DNA from: Erwinia persicina
GTDB taxonomy: Bacteria; Pseudomonadota; Gammaproteobacteria; Enterobacterales; Enterobacteriaceae
Assembly: GCF_014838825.1 (NCBI RefSeq)
Contig: NZ_JACYMO010000001.1
Coordinates: forward strand, 580,566-644,565
DNA length: 64,000 nucleotides
Direction: 5' to 3'
The number at the start of each line of letters is the position of its first letter. Within the stretch, counting starts at the first letter, position 1. Made by a program: the position numbers and the translations under genes. Positions 36,101 through 45,801 of this stretch are shown here, piece after piece. A model generated the notes under the pieces. It saw only the letters and a list, made by a program, of their open reading frames with translations. It was not told the origin of the DNA and did not search any database.

Positions 36101-36165
36101 TTTGTTAATACCTCAAACGATAAATCACTTACTGAACAGGAATAACGTGTCGGGCCATTGCCCGC

Positions 36166-37044
36166 TCAGGCAGGCTCCAGCGTGGCAAACACCCCCACCA
36201 CCAGCAGTACCGTCGCCGCCAGGCCAACCTCCACCAGCGTGCTGGTGATAAACCGCTGCTCCGCCCCACCCGCACTGCACTGAAAGCGCGGCACCAGGCA
36301 GTAGCGGTTATAAAGGGCAATCGCGACCATCGCGCCGACCAGCAGGGTTTTCACCACCAGCAGCTGGCTGTAAAGCCGGAAGCTGGCAGGCGGCCAGCCT
36401 AACAGCAGCAGCGCGTTGATCGCGCCGCTGACCACCACCAGCGTGACGGCCAGGTGCCCGTAACGCGAAAAGCGCATCATGGTCATTACGGCATCATAAC
36501 GCTGCCCCGGGCTTTGGGCGTCGCGCATCAGGATAATCAGCGGCAGCAGCCCGCCTGCCCAGAAGGCGGCACTGAGCAGATGCACCACCTGATTCACGCG
36601 CTGAAACAGGCCGCTCCAGCCGTCCAGCATCGCCGCGTGACCGGTAAAAGCCAGCCCGGCAAGCTGAAACAGCGCGCAGATCAGCAGCGTACGCTGGCGT
36701 GGCTCCCCCTGTAACGTCAGGCTCAGGCAGCCAAGCAGCGCCAGGGCCAGCTGCCCCTGCCAGATGCGGCCAAACTGCGTCTGCAGGACGGCCAGCCAGA
36801 CGTCGGGATCCAGCGTATCCTGCCAGCCGTCGCCCATCTGACCGGTCTGTGCTGCCAGCAGCAGCACCGCACTCAGCAGCGCCAGCCAGCAGGCGACGAT
36901 GGCTGACGGCATCAGCCGCTGCGCCAGGCGGGTCCGGTAACGCTCCGGGGCCAGCCACGCGATGTATATCGCTGCTCCGGCCAGCGACATCAGTGCAGCA
37001 AAATGCAGCCAGCGGCACAGAATATAGAAGCTGGTCAGCGCCAT
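36166..37044 (-). CDS. yebZ: CopD-like copper homeostasis membrane protein (YebZ)
   Basis: A 292-residue protein with about eight TM helices of the CopD family, thought to move copper across the inner membrane together with periplasmic CopC. Conserved features include LCRWLHFAALMSLAGAAIY at the start, FTGHAAM and VNQVVHLLSAAFWAGGLLPL with histidines in the membrane. It begins 1 nt after the copC (yobA) stop, so the genes are coupled. Matches E. coli YebZ in length and context. Confidence 0.9.
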   Translation of the reverse strand: MALTSFYILCRWLHFAALMSLAGAAIYIAWLAPERYRTRLAQRLMPSAIVACWLALLSAVLLLAAQTGQMGDGWQDTLDPDVWLAVLQTQFGRIWQGQLALALLGCLSLTLQGEPRQRTLLICALFQLAGLAFTGHAAMLDGWSGLFQRVNQVVHLLSAAFWAGGLLPLIILMRDAQSPGQRYDAVMTMMRFSRYGHLAVTLVVVSGAINALLLLGWPPASFRLYSQLLVVKTLLVGAMVAIALYNRYCLVPRFQCSAGGAEQRFITSTLVEVGLAATVLLVVGVFATLEPA

Positions 37045-37045
37045 C

Positions 37046-37408
37046 TTATTTCACGCTAAAGGTGTAATTCCCTTTCGTCTTATGGCCGTCCACCGACAGC
37101 ACATGCCACTTCACCGCATATTCCCCGCGGGAAAGCGGCTGCTTAAACTGCACGCGCAGGGTGTTGTGCTGTTGCGCGTCGCGCGCGGCTTTAAGCTGCT
37201 CAACGGGCTGTTTGTCCGTGCGGCTGACCTCTACCCCACTGAACGCCGGTTCAATATCTTCGCTGAACATGATGGTCAGCGATTCGGGCCATTCACTGCC
37301 GGCCGGATTGACCGCCGTATACTGGCTTTTCAGATGGGCGTGGGCAGAAGCCTGCTGGGCAAAAAGTGCGGCGATCAGTACGCCGGAAACCCTGAAGAAG
37401 TGTCGCAT
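37046..37408 (-). CDS. yobA: CopC-like periplasmic copper-binding protein (YobA)
   Basis: A 120-residue CopC-domain protein: signal peptide ending ..QQASA|HAHL, giving a mature N-terminal His-x-His brace typical of Cu(II) binding. The conserved FSEDIEPAFSGVEV and WHVLSVDGHKTKGNYTFSVK, with the third ligand histidine region, follow. ATG 37408 was preferred to TTG 37417, which would sit too close to AAGGA. It heads the yobA-yebZ-yebY operon. Confidence 0.9.
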   Translation of the reverse strand: MRHFFRVSGVLIAALFAQQASAHAHLKSQYTAVNPAGSEWPESLTIMFSEDIEPAFSGVEVSRTDKQPVEQLKAARDAQQHNTLRVQFKQPLSRGEYAVKWHVLSVDGHKTKGNYTFSVK

Positions 37409-37573
37409 ATGTCGCAATGTTCCTTAGCGGGACGCAGCCCCTGGCTGCTGAGGCCGAAAGGATACCCCGCTTAAAAACGGGTGTCGAGGTGAGAGCGACG
37501 ATCAATGGCTCGCCGGGCTTGCTAATCCGTGCCTTCTGCATTATTTTTTGCCCCTTAACAGGGGGAGAAAACC

Positions 37574-37804
37574 ATGAGCTACAATCTGGCCACGCTGCCG
37601 CAGGACGAAAAAGACAAGGTCAACGTCGATCTGGCCGCCGCGGGTGTCGCATTTAAAGAGCGCTACAATATGCCGGTTATCGCGGAAATGGTGCTGCGCG
37701 AGCAGCCCGAAGCGCTGCATGACTGGTTTCGTGAACGGTTAACCCACTATCGCCAGGCCTCGCTGTCCCTCTCTCGTCTGCCGTATGAACCGAAGCCAAA
37801 ATAG
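37574..37804 (+). CDS. holE: DNA polymerase III theta subunit
   Basis: HolE is the small theta subunit of the Pol III core that binds and stabilises the epsilon proofreading subunit. The protein has 76 residues, the same as in E. coli. The conserved [32 protein letters not shown] and [14 protein letters not shown] are present. Strong AGGGGGAG before ATG 37574. Single gene divergent from the copper operon. Confidence 0.96.
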   Translation: MSYNLATLPQDEKDKVNVDLAAAGVAFKERYNMPVIAEMVLREQPEALHDWFRERLTHYRQASLSLSRLPYEPKPK

Positions 37805-37871
37805 TGACTTGTGTTTTATTGCCGCTTCGGTTGAGATAAGGCATTAATCATCCCTTTAACGGTGAGCTTTT

Positions 37872-38630
37872 ATGGCCCAGTGGACTATCGCAGCAGCACA
37901 GTCAGGTTCCCGGCCGGGTGACCTGTCCTGGAATATCCGGCATCATCTTGATTTCGTTGAGCAGGCTGCCACCCAGGGGGTTGACCTGTTGATGTTTCCC
38001 GAACTCTCCCTGACGGGCTACGAGCTCCCGCTGGTGGCCGACCTTGCCCTGTCGGTGGACGATGCGCTGCTGCACCCTTTTGCCGCTGCGGCGCAGGATC
38101 ATCAGATGGGGATCAGCATCGGGCTGCCGTTAAAGTCGGGCAATAACGTTCGTCTCTCCGCCCTGACCTTCCTGCCGGATGGTACCCGCATTGCCTACAG
38201 CAAACGCAACCTTTTTGGCCCGGAAAAAGAGATTTTCACCCCCGGTAATACGGTGCCGATTTTTGGCTATCAGCATCATCAGGTTGCCATGGCCATCTGT
38301 GCCGATATCAGCGTTGAAGAGTTTGCCCGGGATGCCTCGGTACGCGGTGCCGACCTCTATGCTACCAGTGTGCTGGTCTCGGAAAAGGGGTATGACACCG
38401 ACTGCGGACATCTGGCCCGCTGGTCACGGGAGTATAAAATGGCGGTACTGATGGCAAACCACGCCTGGCCTACGGGTGGTTATCAGTGCGCCGGGAAAAG
38501 TGCCTTCTGGGACGCGCAGGGATGCCAGGTGATCCGGGGTGACGAGGGAGAGCAGCTGATTATCGCCCGCCGTGACGGTAATCATTGGCAAGGGGAGGCG
38601 CATTCGTTACCCTGCCCGTCGGTTCTGTAA
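37872..38630 (+). CDS. yobB: Carbon-nitrogen hydrolase (nitrilase superfamily), YobB-like
   Basis: A 252-residue nitrilase-superfamily amidohydrolase with the complete E44-K111-C143 catalytic triad (FPELSLTG, YSKRNLFG, AICADIS). E. coli yobB occupies the same site between holE and exoX; the substrate is unknown, an omega-amidase-like or repair role being typical. No signal peptide. It is followed by exoX after 12 nt, so they likely share a transcript. Confidence 0.88.
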   Translation: MAQWTIAAAQSGSRPGDLSWNIRHHLDFVEQAATQGVDLLMFPELSLTGYELPLVADLALSVDDALLHPFAAAAQDHQMGISIGLPLKSGNNVRLSALTFLPDGTRIAYSKRNLFGPEKEIFTPGNTVPIFGYQHHQVAMAICADISVEEFARDASVRGADLYATSVLVSEKGYDTDCGHLARWSREYKMAVLMANHAWPTGGYQCAGKSAFWDAQGCQVIRGDEGEQLIIARRDGNHWQGEAHSLPCPSVL

Positions 38631-38642
38631 ACGGGAGAAATT

Positions 38643-39308
38643 ATGTTACGCGTGATAGACACGGAAACCTGCGGCCTGCAGGGGGGGATTGTCGAGGTGG
38701 CGTCGGTGGACGTGATTGCCGGGCAGATCGTCAATCCAATGAGCGATCTGATCTCACCCGACCGGCCTATCAGTCATCAGGCGATGGCGGTACATAAGAT
38801 TACGGAAGCGATGGTGCGGGGCAAACCGACGATTGAACAGGCCATCAGCCGTTATCACGGCAGCCCCTATTACGTCGCACATAATGCCAGCTTCGACCGG
38901 CGTATGCTGCCGGAAATGCACGGGGAATGGATCTGCACCATGGCCCTCTCCCGCCGCCTGTGGCCGGGTCTGAAATACAGTAACCAGGCCCTGCGCGAGG
39001 CCCTGCAGCTGGAGGTTACCCCGCCTGCCGACCTGCACGCACACCGCGCCCTGTACGACTGTTATGTCACCGCCGCGCTGCTGATCCGTATTATGTCGTT
39101 TAGCGGCTGGGATGCGCCGGAAATGATCCGCCGGATAAACGTCAAGGGGTCGTTCAATACGTTCCCGTTCGGGAAATATCGCGGGCAGAAAGTGGATGAT
39201 GTGGCGAAGTCAGACCCGGGATACTTAAAGTGGATGTTAAAAAACATCCCGGATCTGAAACCCGACTTACGCAGTGCGATGCAGCGGGCGTTAAGCGCGG
39301 TGGATTAA
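38643..39308 (+). CDS. exoX: Exodeoxyribonuclease X
   Basis: ExoX is a distributive DEDDh 3'-5' DNA exonuclease acting in mismatch repair, UV repair and gap processing. The 221-residue protein shows Exo [10 protein letters not shown] (D6, E8), Exo [12 protein letters not shown] and Exo [13 protein letters not shown]-terminal extension carries [15 protein letters not shown]...DPGYLKWML (a DUF3820-type motif), as in E. coli. AGGGGGG-like and GGGAGAAATT spacing favours ATG 38643. Its end overlaps the ptrB end by 4 nt in convergent orientation. Confidence 0.95.
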   Translation: MLRVIDTETCGLQGGIVEVASVDVIAGQIVNPMSDLISPDRPISHQAMAVHKITEAMVRGKPTIEQAISRYHGSPYYVAHNASFDRRMLPEMHGEWICTMALSRRLWPGLKYSNQALREALQLEVTPPADLHAHRALYDCYVTAALLIRIMSFSGWDAPEMIRRINVKGSFNTFPFGKYRGQKVDDVAKSDPGYLKWMLKNIPDLKPDLRSAMQRALSAVD

Positions 39309-41362
39309 ACGGTTGCCGGCAGCAGGCCGGTTGCCAGCGCGATCAGAAACGCATATTCCAGCGCCACCCCTTCATAGGCTTTGAAACGCCCTGATTTACC
39401 GCCGTGCCCGGCATCCATGTCAGTATGCAGCAGCAGCAGATGGTCATCGGTTTTCAGCTCCCGCAGTTTTGCCACCCATTTTGCCGGCTCCCAGTACTGT
39501 ACCTGGGAGTCATGCAGGCCGGTGGTAACCAGCAGATGTGGATAGTCCTGCGCCGTGACGTTGTCATAGGGGCTGTACTGCTTGATGTAGTGATAATACT
39601 GCTCCTCCGCCGGGTTGCCCCACTCGTCATATTCGCCGGTGGTTAGCGGAATACTTTCATCCAGCATCGTGGTGACCACGTCAACAAACGGTACCTGAGC
39701 GACAACGCCGCGAAAACGCGCTGGGGCCATATTCAACACCGCGCCCATCAGCAGGCCACCCGCGCTTCCGCCCATCGCGTACAGTTTTTCCGGGTCACCG
39801 TACTGCCTTTCGATCAGTGCATCGGTGATATCGATAAAGTCGTGGAAGGTGTTCATCTTGTTGAGCAGGCGGCCATCATCGTACCACTGCTGTCCCATCT
39901 CACCGCCACCGCGGATATGGGTCAGTGCGAAAACAAAGCCACGATCCAGCAGGCTGAGGCGGCTGGCGCTGAAATCGGCATCCATACTGCTGCCGTAGGA
40001 CCCATAGCCATAGACCAGTAGCGGGTTCGTCCCCGGCAGATAGCGATCCTTACGGTAAACCAGTGATACCGGTACGTCCACGCCGTCCCGCATGGTGATC
40101 CAGTGGCGTTCACTGCGATAGGCGCTGGCATCAAAGCCTTTAACCTCGGTCTGCTTCAGCACCTCACGTTCACCGCTGTCCAGATCCAGCTCAAACAGCG
40201 TATCCGGGGTGGTCATGGAAGAATAGCCATAGCGCACCTTGCTGCTGTCGGGCGTCGGATTATGACCAATCCAGGTGACATAGGCAGGATCATCAAAGGC
40301 GATACTGCGGCTTTCTCCCCTCGCCCAGCTAATCTGGCGCAGCCGGGTCAGCCCCTGCTCACGCTCTTCCACCACCAGCCAGTCACGGAACAGCGTATAG
40401 CCTTCCAGCACCACGGTGTCGCGTGGCGCAATCACCGCCTGCCACTCCTGCTCTTCCACCGTGTCGGTGCGGTACAGCCCGAAGTTCTTGCCCTCACGGT
40501 TGGAACGCACGTAAAAGTGATCCTGGTAGTGGTCAACGCTGTACTCATGATCTTTACGCCGCGCACAGAACAGACGGGGTTGTGCATCGGCCTGTGCCGC
40601 ATCCAGCAGCAGGATCTCGCTGGTGGTGCTGCTGCCCAGCGCAATCGCCACGTACGCTTCCGACGTGGTCTTGTAGACGCTGACGTAAAAGGTGTCATCC
40701 TGCTCTTCATAGACCAGCTGGTCCTGCTGCTGCGGCGTACCCAGCGTATGCCGCCAGACCTGGTAAGGCAGCAGCGTCTGTTTGTCCTTCAGCACATAGT
40801 AGAGGGTATGCGAATCACTGGCCCACGCCATTGCGGAGGCAACCCCTTCCAGCACCTCCGGATACCATTCCCCGCTTTGCAGATTACACAGCCGAATGCC
40901 GTATACCCGACGCGAGAGGAAATCCTCCGCCACTGCCATGATCTGATTATCCGGGCTGATGGCCACGCCGCCGAGGGTATAGAACTCGTGTCCCTCCGCC
41001 CGCAGATTACCATCAAGCAGAGTATCCCACTGCTCAGGCGTGGTCGTTTCGGCAGGCTGGCGGGCGTAAATAGTGTACTCATTGCCCTCTTCGTAGCGGC
41101 TCTGATAGCGGTAGCCGCGCTTAACGTAAGGCACCGAGTGGTCACGCGCCGGAATGCGATCGATAATCTCCTGCAGCAACTCAGCCTGCAGCGTCTTCTG
41201 CGGCTGCAGCTGCTGTTCACAGAACGCGTTCTCTTCGCGCAGATAGGCCAGCACCTCAGGATCTTCACGCTCGTCGTCGCGCAGCCAGTAGTAGTGGTCA
41301 GTTCGTGTATCGCCGTGCAATGACAGGGTATGGGGGATTTTTTTCGCTTGTGGAGGTGTCAT
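39305..41362 (-). CDS. ptrB: Oligopeptidase B (protease II)
   Basis: A 685-residue serine peptidase of the prolyl oligopeptidase (S9A) family cleaving peptides after Arg/Lys in the cytoplasm. An N-terminal beta-propeller (about 75-410) caps the catalytic domain, where [10 protein letters not shown] holds the nucleophile (S533). The acid Asp ([13 protein letters not shown]) and the His in [10 protein letters not shown] complete the triad. ATG 41362 matches the E. coli start ([13 protein letters not shown]), with GAAGAG upstream; the longer frame to 41446 was rejected. Confidence 0.96.
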   Translation of the reverse strand: MTPPQAKKIPHTLSLHGDTRTDHYYWLRDDEREDPEVLAYLREENAFCEQQLQPQKTLQAELLQEIIDRIPARDHSVPYVKRGYRYQSRYEEGNEYTIYARQPAETTTPEQWDTLLDGNLRAEGHEFYTLGGVAISPDNQIMAVAEDFLSRRVYGIRLCNLQSGEWYPEVLEGVASAMAWASDSHTLYYVLKDKQTLLPYQVWRHTLGTPQQQDQLVYEEQDDTFYVSVYKTTSEAYVAIALGSSTTSEILLLDAAQADAQPRLFCARRKDHEYSVDHYQDHFYVRSNREGKNFGLYRTDTVEEQEWQAVIAPRDTVVLEGYTLFRDWLVVEEREQGLTRLRQISWARGESRSIAFDDPAYVTWIGHNPTPDSSKVRYGYSSMTTPDTLFELDLDSGEREVLKQTEVKGFDASAYRSERHWITMRDGVDVPVSLVYRKDRYLPGTNPLLVYGYGSYGSSMDADFSASRLSLLDRGFVFALTHIRGGGEMGQQWYDDGRLLNKMNTFHDFIDITDALIERQYGDPEKLYAMGGSAGGLLMGAVLNMAPARFRGVVAQVPFVDVVTTMLDESIPLTTGEYDEWGNPAEEQYYHYIKQYSPYDNVTAQDYPHLLVTTGLHDSQVQYWEPAKWVAKLRELKTDDHLLLLHTDMDAGHGGKSGRFKAYEGVALEYAFLIALATGLLPATV

Positions 41363-41491
41363 GGTCTCTTCGCTGTTGCTGTGCCTGTCTGTAAGGTTGG
41401 CAGCAAGCGCGATGATTGCCAAGCAGTTATCGATGGCTGGCCACAATTTTTAAGGGAGCTACGCGGACGACGTTAACCGTCCGCGTACGGA

Positions 41492-42145
41492 TCAGGCGGG
41501 AAGTTTTTGTTTCTCAGCACGGATATCCGTTTCAATCGACTGGCGCACGTCCTGAGGAATTTTTAACGCATCCCCCAGCGCCTGCAGATAACTGCGCTCC
41601 ATAAAGTGGTCGACGTCGATCACCAGATTGCTGAGGAAATAGACCTCCAGCGCCTCTTCTTCGTTTTTTACGTCCACGGCCAGCTTGTGTGGATCGAGCG
41701 GAGAATCGATGGCACGCTGCACCAGCTGCTCACCCTGCGCCCCCAGTCCGGACTGACGAATATGCTCATCAATGGCTTTACGCTCGTCGCTGTCGATGTG
41801 TCCGTCACTTTTGGCGGCAAACACCAGTGCCTCGATCAGCCGCTCTGCCCGGCGGTCCACTGGCGAGCTCTGCTGGCCGAAACCAGGCTGATCCTGATGC
41901 GTTTCGCTGACGCGCTGCTTGTATTTATTCCACAGCAGTGCGCCTGCGGCCGCGCCGCCACCGACGATGACAGCATTTTTGCCGTACTTCATCAGCAGAT
42001 TGCGTGAGGACTTGCTGGCAATTAACAACCCTGCCAGCCCGCCGAGTGCGCCGGGAGCCAGCATTTTACTCAGCCCTTCTCCGCCGCCAGAAGATTTACC
42101 TGCTTTACCTAATACCGTCTGGATCTGTTGCAGCCAGTTGCTCAT
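41492..42145 (-). CDS. yebE: YebE, DUF533 inner-membrane protein with TerB-like domain
   Basis: A 217-residue protein: Gly/Ala-rich N-terminal region with one or two membrane helices (about 30-75; [31 protein letters not shown]) and a C-terminal TerB-like helical domain (about 95-210; [20 protein letters not shown], a likely metal-binding Asp/Glu motif). It matches E. coli YebE, a Cpx-activated gene of unknown role. AAGGA lies 6 nt before ATG 42145, so the longer frame was rejected. Confidence 0.92.
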   Translation of the reverse strand: MSNWLQQIQTVLGKAGKSSGGGEGLSKMLAPGALGGLAGLLIASKSSRNLLMKYGKNAVIVGGGAAAGALLWNKYKQRVSETHQDQPGFGQQSSPVDRRAERLIEALVFAAKSDGHIDSDERKAIDEHIRQSGLGAQGEQLVQRAIDSPLDPHKLAVDVKNEEEALEVYFLSNLVIDVDHFMERSYLQALGDALKIPQDVRQSIETDIRAEKQKLPA

Positions 42146-42344
42146 AGTCAGTCCTTGTTTGCCAGAAAGCACCACAATAGAACAGCCCACGTCAGGAAAC
42201 GTCAAACGATGCAAAGGCTGTAAAATTTCCCGTTATCCCGCGCTGCATGAGCCGTTTTTGTCCGCATTCAGGCGGATGATTTGTTAAAACGGCCCAACGC
42301 ACCTACCCTGAAACGGCATCAACCGCAGAGGAGAAACGGCAACC

Positions 42345-43166
42345 ATGTCATTTTCAGCAAACCCGTTATTTATTAATACCGTCCTGCTCGGCGGCAGCAG
42401 CGAAGAGAAACTGCGGGCGGCGGCTCTGGCCGGCTTCGACCAGGTGGAGCTGTGGCAGCAGGATGTGGAAAATGCCCCCGGGGGGGCCCACGCGCTGGCC
42501 GGTTTGTGCCGGGCACTGCCGCTGGGGCTGACAGACTATCAGGTCCTGCTGGACTTTGACGGTGCCCCTGACGACCTGCGCGATGATAAGCGCCGGGAAG
42601 CCCTGACGATGATGAAGACGGCGCAGCATCTGGGTGCCACGACGCTGCTGGTCCCCGCCTCGACGCACCCGCACTGTTGCGCAGAGCGCATTAACGAGGA
42701 TCTGCGCTGGCTTACCCGGCGCGCGGCAGAGCATGACCTGCGTATCGCCTATGAAGCGATGGCCTGGAGTCGTCACGTCACTAATCCCGCCGAAGCATGG
42801 CAGCGCGTGCGGAAGATTGACGCGGCGAATCTGGGGCTGGTGGTGGATGCGTTTCACCTGTTTGTACGGCAGAGAACTCTGGCAGACCTGGCGGGAATAC
42901 CGGCAGAAAAAATCTTTCTGGTACAGCTCTCAGACCTTGACTGGCAGCCGGATGCACATCAGCTGGTCGATACCGCTCGTCATCAGCGCCTGTTACCCGG
43001 TGAAGGACACTACCCCCTGAAGGCATTATTGCGGCATTTGCAGCAGATCGGCTATCAGGGACCGCTTGGGCTGGAGGTGTTTAACGATGCCCGTCAGGCG
43101 GCCTGTCCGGCACAGACGGCAGACGCGGCGATGGCATCGTTACGGCATTTACTGCAGGGAGGGTAA
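42345..43166 (+). CDS. Sugar-phosphate isomerase/epimerase family protein (xylose isomerase-like TIM barrel)
   Basis: A 273-residue AP-endonuclease-2/xylose-isomerase-like TIM barrel. The pattern resembles the hydroxypyruvate-isomerase / 3-dehydroshikimate dehydratase group: LLVPASTHP, RIAYEAMAWSRHV with a metal-ligand Glu, LGLVVDAFHLF with Asp/His, VQLSDLDW, LLPGEGHYPL and GLEVFND with the last Glu. The likely metal site is therefore complete, but the substrate cannot be told. GAGGAG-like AGAGGAGAAACGG precedes ATG 42345. It takes the place of yebF between yebE and yebG in E. coli, so it is an insertion or replacement. Confidence 0.78.
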   Translation: MSFSANPLFINTVLLGGSSEEKLRAAALAGFDQVELWQQDVENAPGGAHALAGLCRALPLGLTDYQVLLDFDGAPDDLRDDKRREALTMMKTAQHLGATTLLVPASTHPHCCAERINEDLRWLTRRAAEHDLRIAYEAMAWSRHVTNPAEAWQRVRKIDAANLGLVVDAFHLFVRQRTLADLAGIPAEKIFLVQLSDLDWQPDAHQLVDTARHQRLLPGEGHYPLKALLRHLQQIGYQGPLGLEVFNDARQAACPAQTADAAMASLRHLLQGG

Positions 43167-43269
43167 CTGCACTTAAGCATCAGGTGGGCAGCGAAAAAAC
43201 CTCAGGAAGGCTGACCGAAAATAAAGGTCAGCCACTCCACAGGGATAGATTTGTCGCAATGGGTGGCGA

Positions 43270-43575
43270 TCAGGCCGATTTGACCGCCCGCAGCTTGCCT
43301 TCGGCGCTATCTTCACTGTCGTCCGCTGCGCTGTTTTCTTCGGGCAGCTTTCCGCTGCGCAGGATCTGCTGCAGGGCATCTTTGTTTTCTGCCATAAACA
43401 GGCCGAGTGCCTCACCCTGCTGCTCTTCCATTTCCAGCTTGCTGGCGATCAGCCAGTCGGCGAAGACTTCTGCCAGGTCGAGCATCTTGTCGTAAGCATC
43501 CGCTTCTTTTTTGCTGGCAAATGTCATCTTTTCCTCACCTTTTCTGACGACAACGTACTTGATTTCAACAGCCAT
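43270..43575 (-). CDS. yebG: SOS-regulated protein YebG
   Basis: A 101-residue, mostly helical acidic protein of the YebG family, DNA-damage-inducible, molecular role unknown. The conserved N-terminus MAVEIKYVVVRKGEEKMTFASKKEADAYDK and the LFMAENKDAL segment match E. coli YebG. A near-consensus LexA box lies 17 nt upstream of ATG 43575, confirming SOS control. Confidence 0.95.
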   Translation of the reverse strand: MAVEIKYVVVRKGEEKMTFASKKEADAYDKMLDLAEVFADWLIASKLEMEEQQGEALGLFMAENKDALQQILRSGKLPEENSAADDSEDSAEGKLRAVKSA

Positions 43576-43591
43576 GATTTTCGTCCTGTTT

Positions 43592-43611
43592 AACTGTATT
43601 TTTATACAGTA
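43592..43611 (-). promoter_or_regulatory. LexA (SOS) box of yebG
   Basis: Minus strand TACTGTATAAAAATACAGTT: perfect CTGT-N8-ACAG core in an A/T spacer, 17 nt before the yebG start. Confidence 0.93.
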
Positions 43612-43656
43612 TACCAGCGCCGCTTTTCTGACTCAACCCTAAACTGCGGGATGCGT

Positions 43657-43672
43657 ACGCAAACGTTTTCGT
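43657..43672. promoter_or_regulatory. PurR operator of purT
   Basis: ACGCAAACGTTTTCGT matches the PurR consensus (ANGCAANCGNTTNCNT) at every defined base. It lies 42 nt before the purT start, overlapping the expected promoter. Confidence 0.93.
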
Positions 43673-43714
43673 TTATACTGCGGCCGATTTTTTCAATCCA
43701 TTCAGGTATCGATT

Positions 43715-44893
43715 ATGACAACTCTTGGAACAGCACTGCGTCCTGATGCCACCCGTGTAATGCTGTTAGGATCGGGTGAGCTGGGCAAAGAAGTGGCGCT
43801 GGAATGCCAGCGTCTGGGTGTGGAAGTGATCGCCGTGGATCGCTATGCCGACGCCCCGGCCATGCACGTTGCCCACCGTAGCCATGTGATCAATATGCTG
43901 GATGGTGCCGCCCTGGCCGAGCTCATCGCCCGGGAAAAACCCCACTTTGTGGTCCCGGAAATTGAAGCTATCGCCACCGATATGCTGGTGGAACTGGAGG
44001 AGCAGGGTCAGCACGTCGTGCCCACCGCCCGCGCGGCAAAGCTGACCATGAACCGTGAAGGCATCCGTCGTCTGGCGGCAGAAGAGCTTGCGCTCCCGAC
44101 CTCCACCTACCGCTTCGCCGACAGCCGCGAGGCTTTCCTGGCCGCAGCAGAGGAGATTGGCCTGCCGTGCATCGTTAAGCCTGTAATGAGTTCGTCTGGC
44201 AAAGGCCAGAGCTTTATCCGTGAGGCCTCTCAGCTGGACGCCGCCTGGGATTATGCCCAACAGGGGGGCCGGGCCGGTGCCGGACGCGTGATCGTCGAGG
44301 GCGTGGTGAAGTTTGATTTTGAAATTACCCTGCTGACTATCAGCGCGGTGGACGGCATCCACTTCTGTGCGCCCATCGGGCATCGTCAGGAAGACGGTGA
44401 CTACCGGGAGTCGTGGCAGCCCCAGCAGATGACCGATCTCGCCCTGCAGCGCGCACAGGATATCGCGCGCAAGGTGGTGGATGCCCTGGGCGGACGCGGT
44501 CTGTTTGGCGTTGAGCTGTTTGTCTGCGGTGATGACGTGGTGTTCAGTGAAGTGTCACCCCGCCCGCACGATACCGGCATGGTGACACTGATCTCGCAGG
44601 ACGTGTCGGAATTTGCCCTGCACGTGCGCGCCTTCCTCGGTCTGCCGGTCGGCGCTATCCGACAGTACGGTCCGGCGGCCTCTGCGGTGATCCTGCCTGA
44701 ACTGGAAAGCAATAATGTTCGCTTTGCTAATCTGTCGGCCGCGCTGGGGGCCGGGTTACAGCTGCGTCTGTTCGGTAAGCCAGACATTCAGGGGAAACGT
44801 CGTCTTGGCGTGGCGCTGGCCACCGGCAGCGATATTGATGATGCGGTTCAGCGCGCTATTGATGCCGCCGCCAGCGTCTCGGTCAGCGGGTAA
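43715..44893 (+). CDS. purT: Formate-dependent phosphoribosylglycinamide formyltransferase 2
   Basis: PurT makes formyl-GAR from GAR, formate and ATP, an alternative to PurN in purine synthesis. The 392-residue ATP-grasp enzyme shows [16 protein letters not shown] at the N-terminus, the ATP-grasp loop [12 protein letters not shown], and metal ligands in GLFGVELFV and [15 protein letters not shown]. Length equals E. coli. A perfect PurR operator lies upstream. Confidence 0.97.
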   Translation: MTTLGTALRPDATRVMLLGSGELGKEVALECQRLGVEVIAVDRYADAPAMHVAHRSHVINMLDGAALAELIAREKPHFVVPEIEAIATDMLVELEEQGQHVVPTARAAKLTMNREGIRRLAAEELALPTSTYRFADSREAFLAAAEEIGLPCIVKPVMSSSGKGQSFIREASQLDAAWDYAQQGGRAGAGRVIVEGVVKFDFEITLLTISAVDGIHFCAPIGHRQEDGDYRESWQPQQMTDLALQRAQDIARKVVDALGGRGLFGVELFVCGDDVVFSEVSPRPHDTGMVTLISQDVSEFALHVRAFLGLPVGAIRQYGPAASAVILPELESNNVRFANLSAALGAGLQLRLFGKPDIQGKRRLGVALATGSDIDDAVQRAIDAAASVSVSG

Positions 44894-44908
44894 TCTGCAG
44901 GCTATTCA

Positions 44909-44928
44909 GGGGCGGGTGAGCCGCCCCT
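44909..44928. terminator. Hairpin between purT and eda
   Basis: AGGGGCGG-GTGAG-CCGCCCCT stem-loop between the convergent genes. There is no proper T-run, so it is only a possible terminator. Confidence 0.4.
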
Positions 44929-44934
44929 GCTCAT

Positions 44935-45576
44935 TTAACGCGTGGCACCTGCCACCGCTTCCTGCGCCAGGCGCGTAATGCGGTCATAATCGCCGGCTTC
45001 CAGCGCATCGGAGGGCACCAGCCAGGATCCCCCAATACACAGCACGCTGTTCAGCGCCAGATAGTCACGGTAGTTGGCCGGCGAGATGCCGCCTGTGGGG
45101 CAGAAACGCACCTGCGGGAAAGGACCGCCAATCGCCTGAAGCGCTTTCACACCGCCGTTGGCTTCTGCCGGGAAGAATTTAAACTCGCGCAGGCCATAAT
45201 CGAGCCCGGTCATCAATTCCGACACGGTACTGATACCCGGGATCAGCGGGACAGAACCGTCCACGGCCGCTCTGAGCAGCGGCTCGGTCAGGCCCGGGCT
45301 GATAATGAACTGCGCTCCGGCGTCGGTCACTTCTTTTAGCTGCTGCGCGTTAAGCACCGTTCCTGCCCCGACAATGGCTTCAGGCACTTCTCTGATCATC
45401 GCTTTCAGTGCATCCATCGCGCAGGGTGTGCGCAGAGTGACTTCCAGTACGCGCACCCCGCCTGCCACCAGCGCTTTCGCCATCGGCACCGCGTGTTCGA
45501 GTTTGTTGACCACGATAACCGGCACGACCGGGCCGGTTTTCAGAATCTGTTCAGCGCTTGTTTTCCAGTTACTCAT
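44935..45576 (-). CDS. eda: KDPG/KHG aldolase
   Basis: Eda cleaves 2-keto-3-deoxy-6-phosphogluconate to pyruvate and glyceraldehyde-3-phosphate; it also acts on 2-keto-4-hydroxyglutarate. The 213-residue class I aldolase has the Glu in LEVTLRT (about 45), the Schiff-base Lys in [11 protein letters not shown] (about 133) and CPTGGIS. ATG 45576 ([10 protein letters not shown]) matches E. coli; AGGAG lies 10 nt upstream, and an in-frame TTG at 45579 is the other possibility. edd, which precedes eda in E. coli, is absent. Confidence 0.96.
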   Translation of the reverse strand: MSNWKTSAEQILKTGPVVPVIVVNKLEHAVPMAKALVAGGVRVLEVTLRTPCAMDALKAMIREVPEAIVGAGTVLNAQQLKEVTDAGAQFIISPGLTEPLLRAAVDGSVPLIPGISTVSELMTGLDYGLREFKFFPAEANGGVKALQAIGGPFPQVRFCPTGGISPANYRDYLALNSVLCIGGSWLVPSDALEAGDYDRITRLAQEAVAGATR

Positions 45577-45761
45577 CAACGACGTTCTCCTGTCTGGCCT
45601 GCCTTCCGTCCTGGCGGAGCGTAGCAGGCAAAAGTGACGCGCCTGGCGTCAGGAAGTGATTGCGTCCTCTACCATACAGGAGAACCCCCGCGAGCGTCCA
45701 TGTCATCCTTGTCTTTTTTAAAATGCAGGTTCAATTTTTATAAATCACTATTTTGCTCATA

Positions 45762-45784
45762 AAAAAAACCCGCCGTAGCGGGTT
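45762..45784 (-). terminator. Terminator of zwf
   Basis: Minus strand AACCCGC-TACG-GCGGGTT followed by T6; directly after the zwf stop. Confidence 0.9.
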
Positions 45785-45801
45785 TCTTCTGTCAGAGCGG
45801 A

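Noticed and set aside
40103-41323. 406-codon plus-strand frame opposite ptrB
   Set aside because: Long, but entirely antisense to oligopeptidase B, with no recognisable domain.
43209-43233. GGCTGACC/GGTCAGCC hairpin after yebG as terminator
   Set aside because: No U-tract follows on the minus strand; probably just an inverted repeat in the intergenic gap.
44909-44928. Strong terminator for purT/eda
   Set aside because: The stem is good but there is no T-run on either strand, so it was kept only as a low-confidence hairpin.
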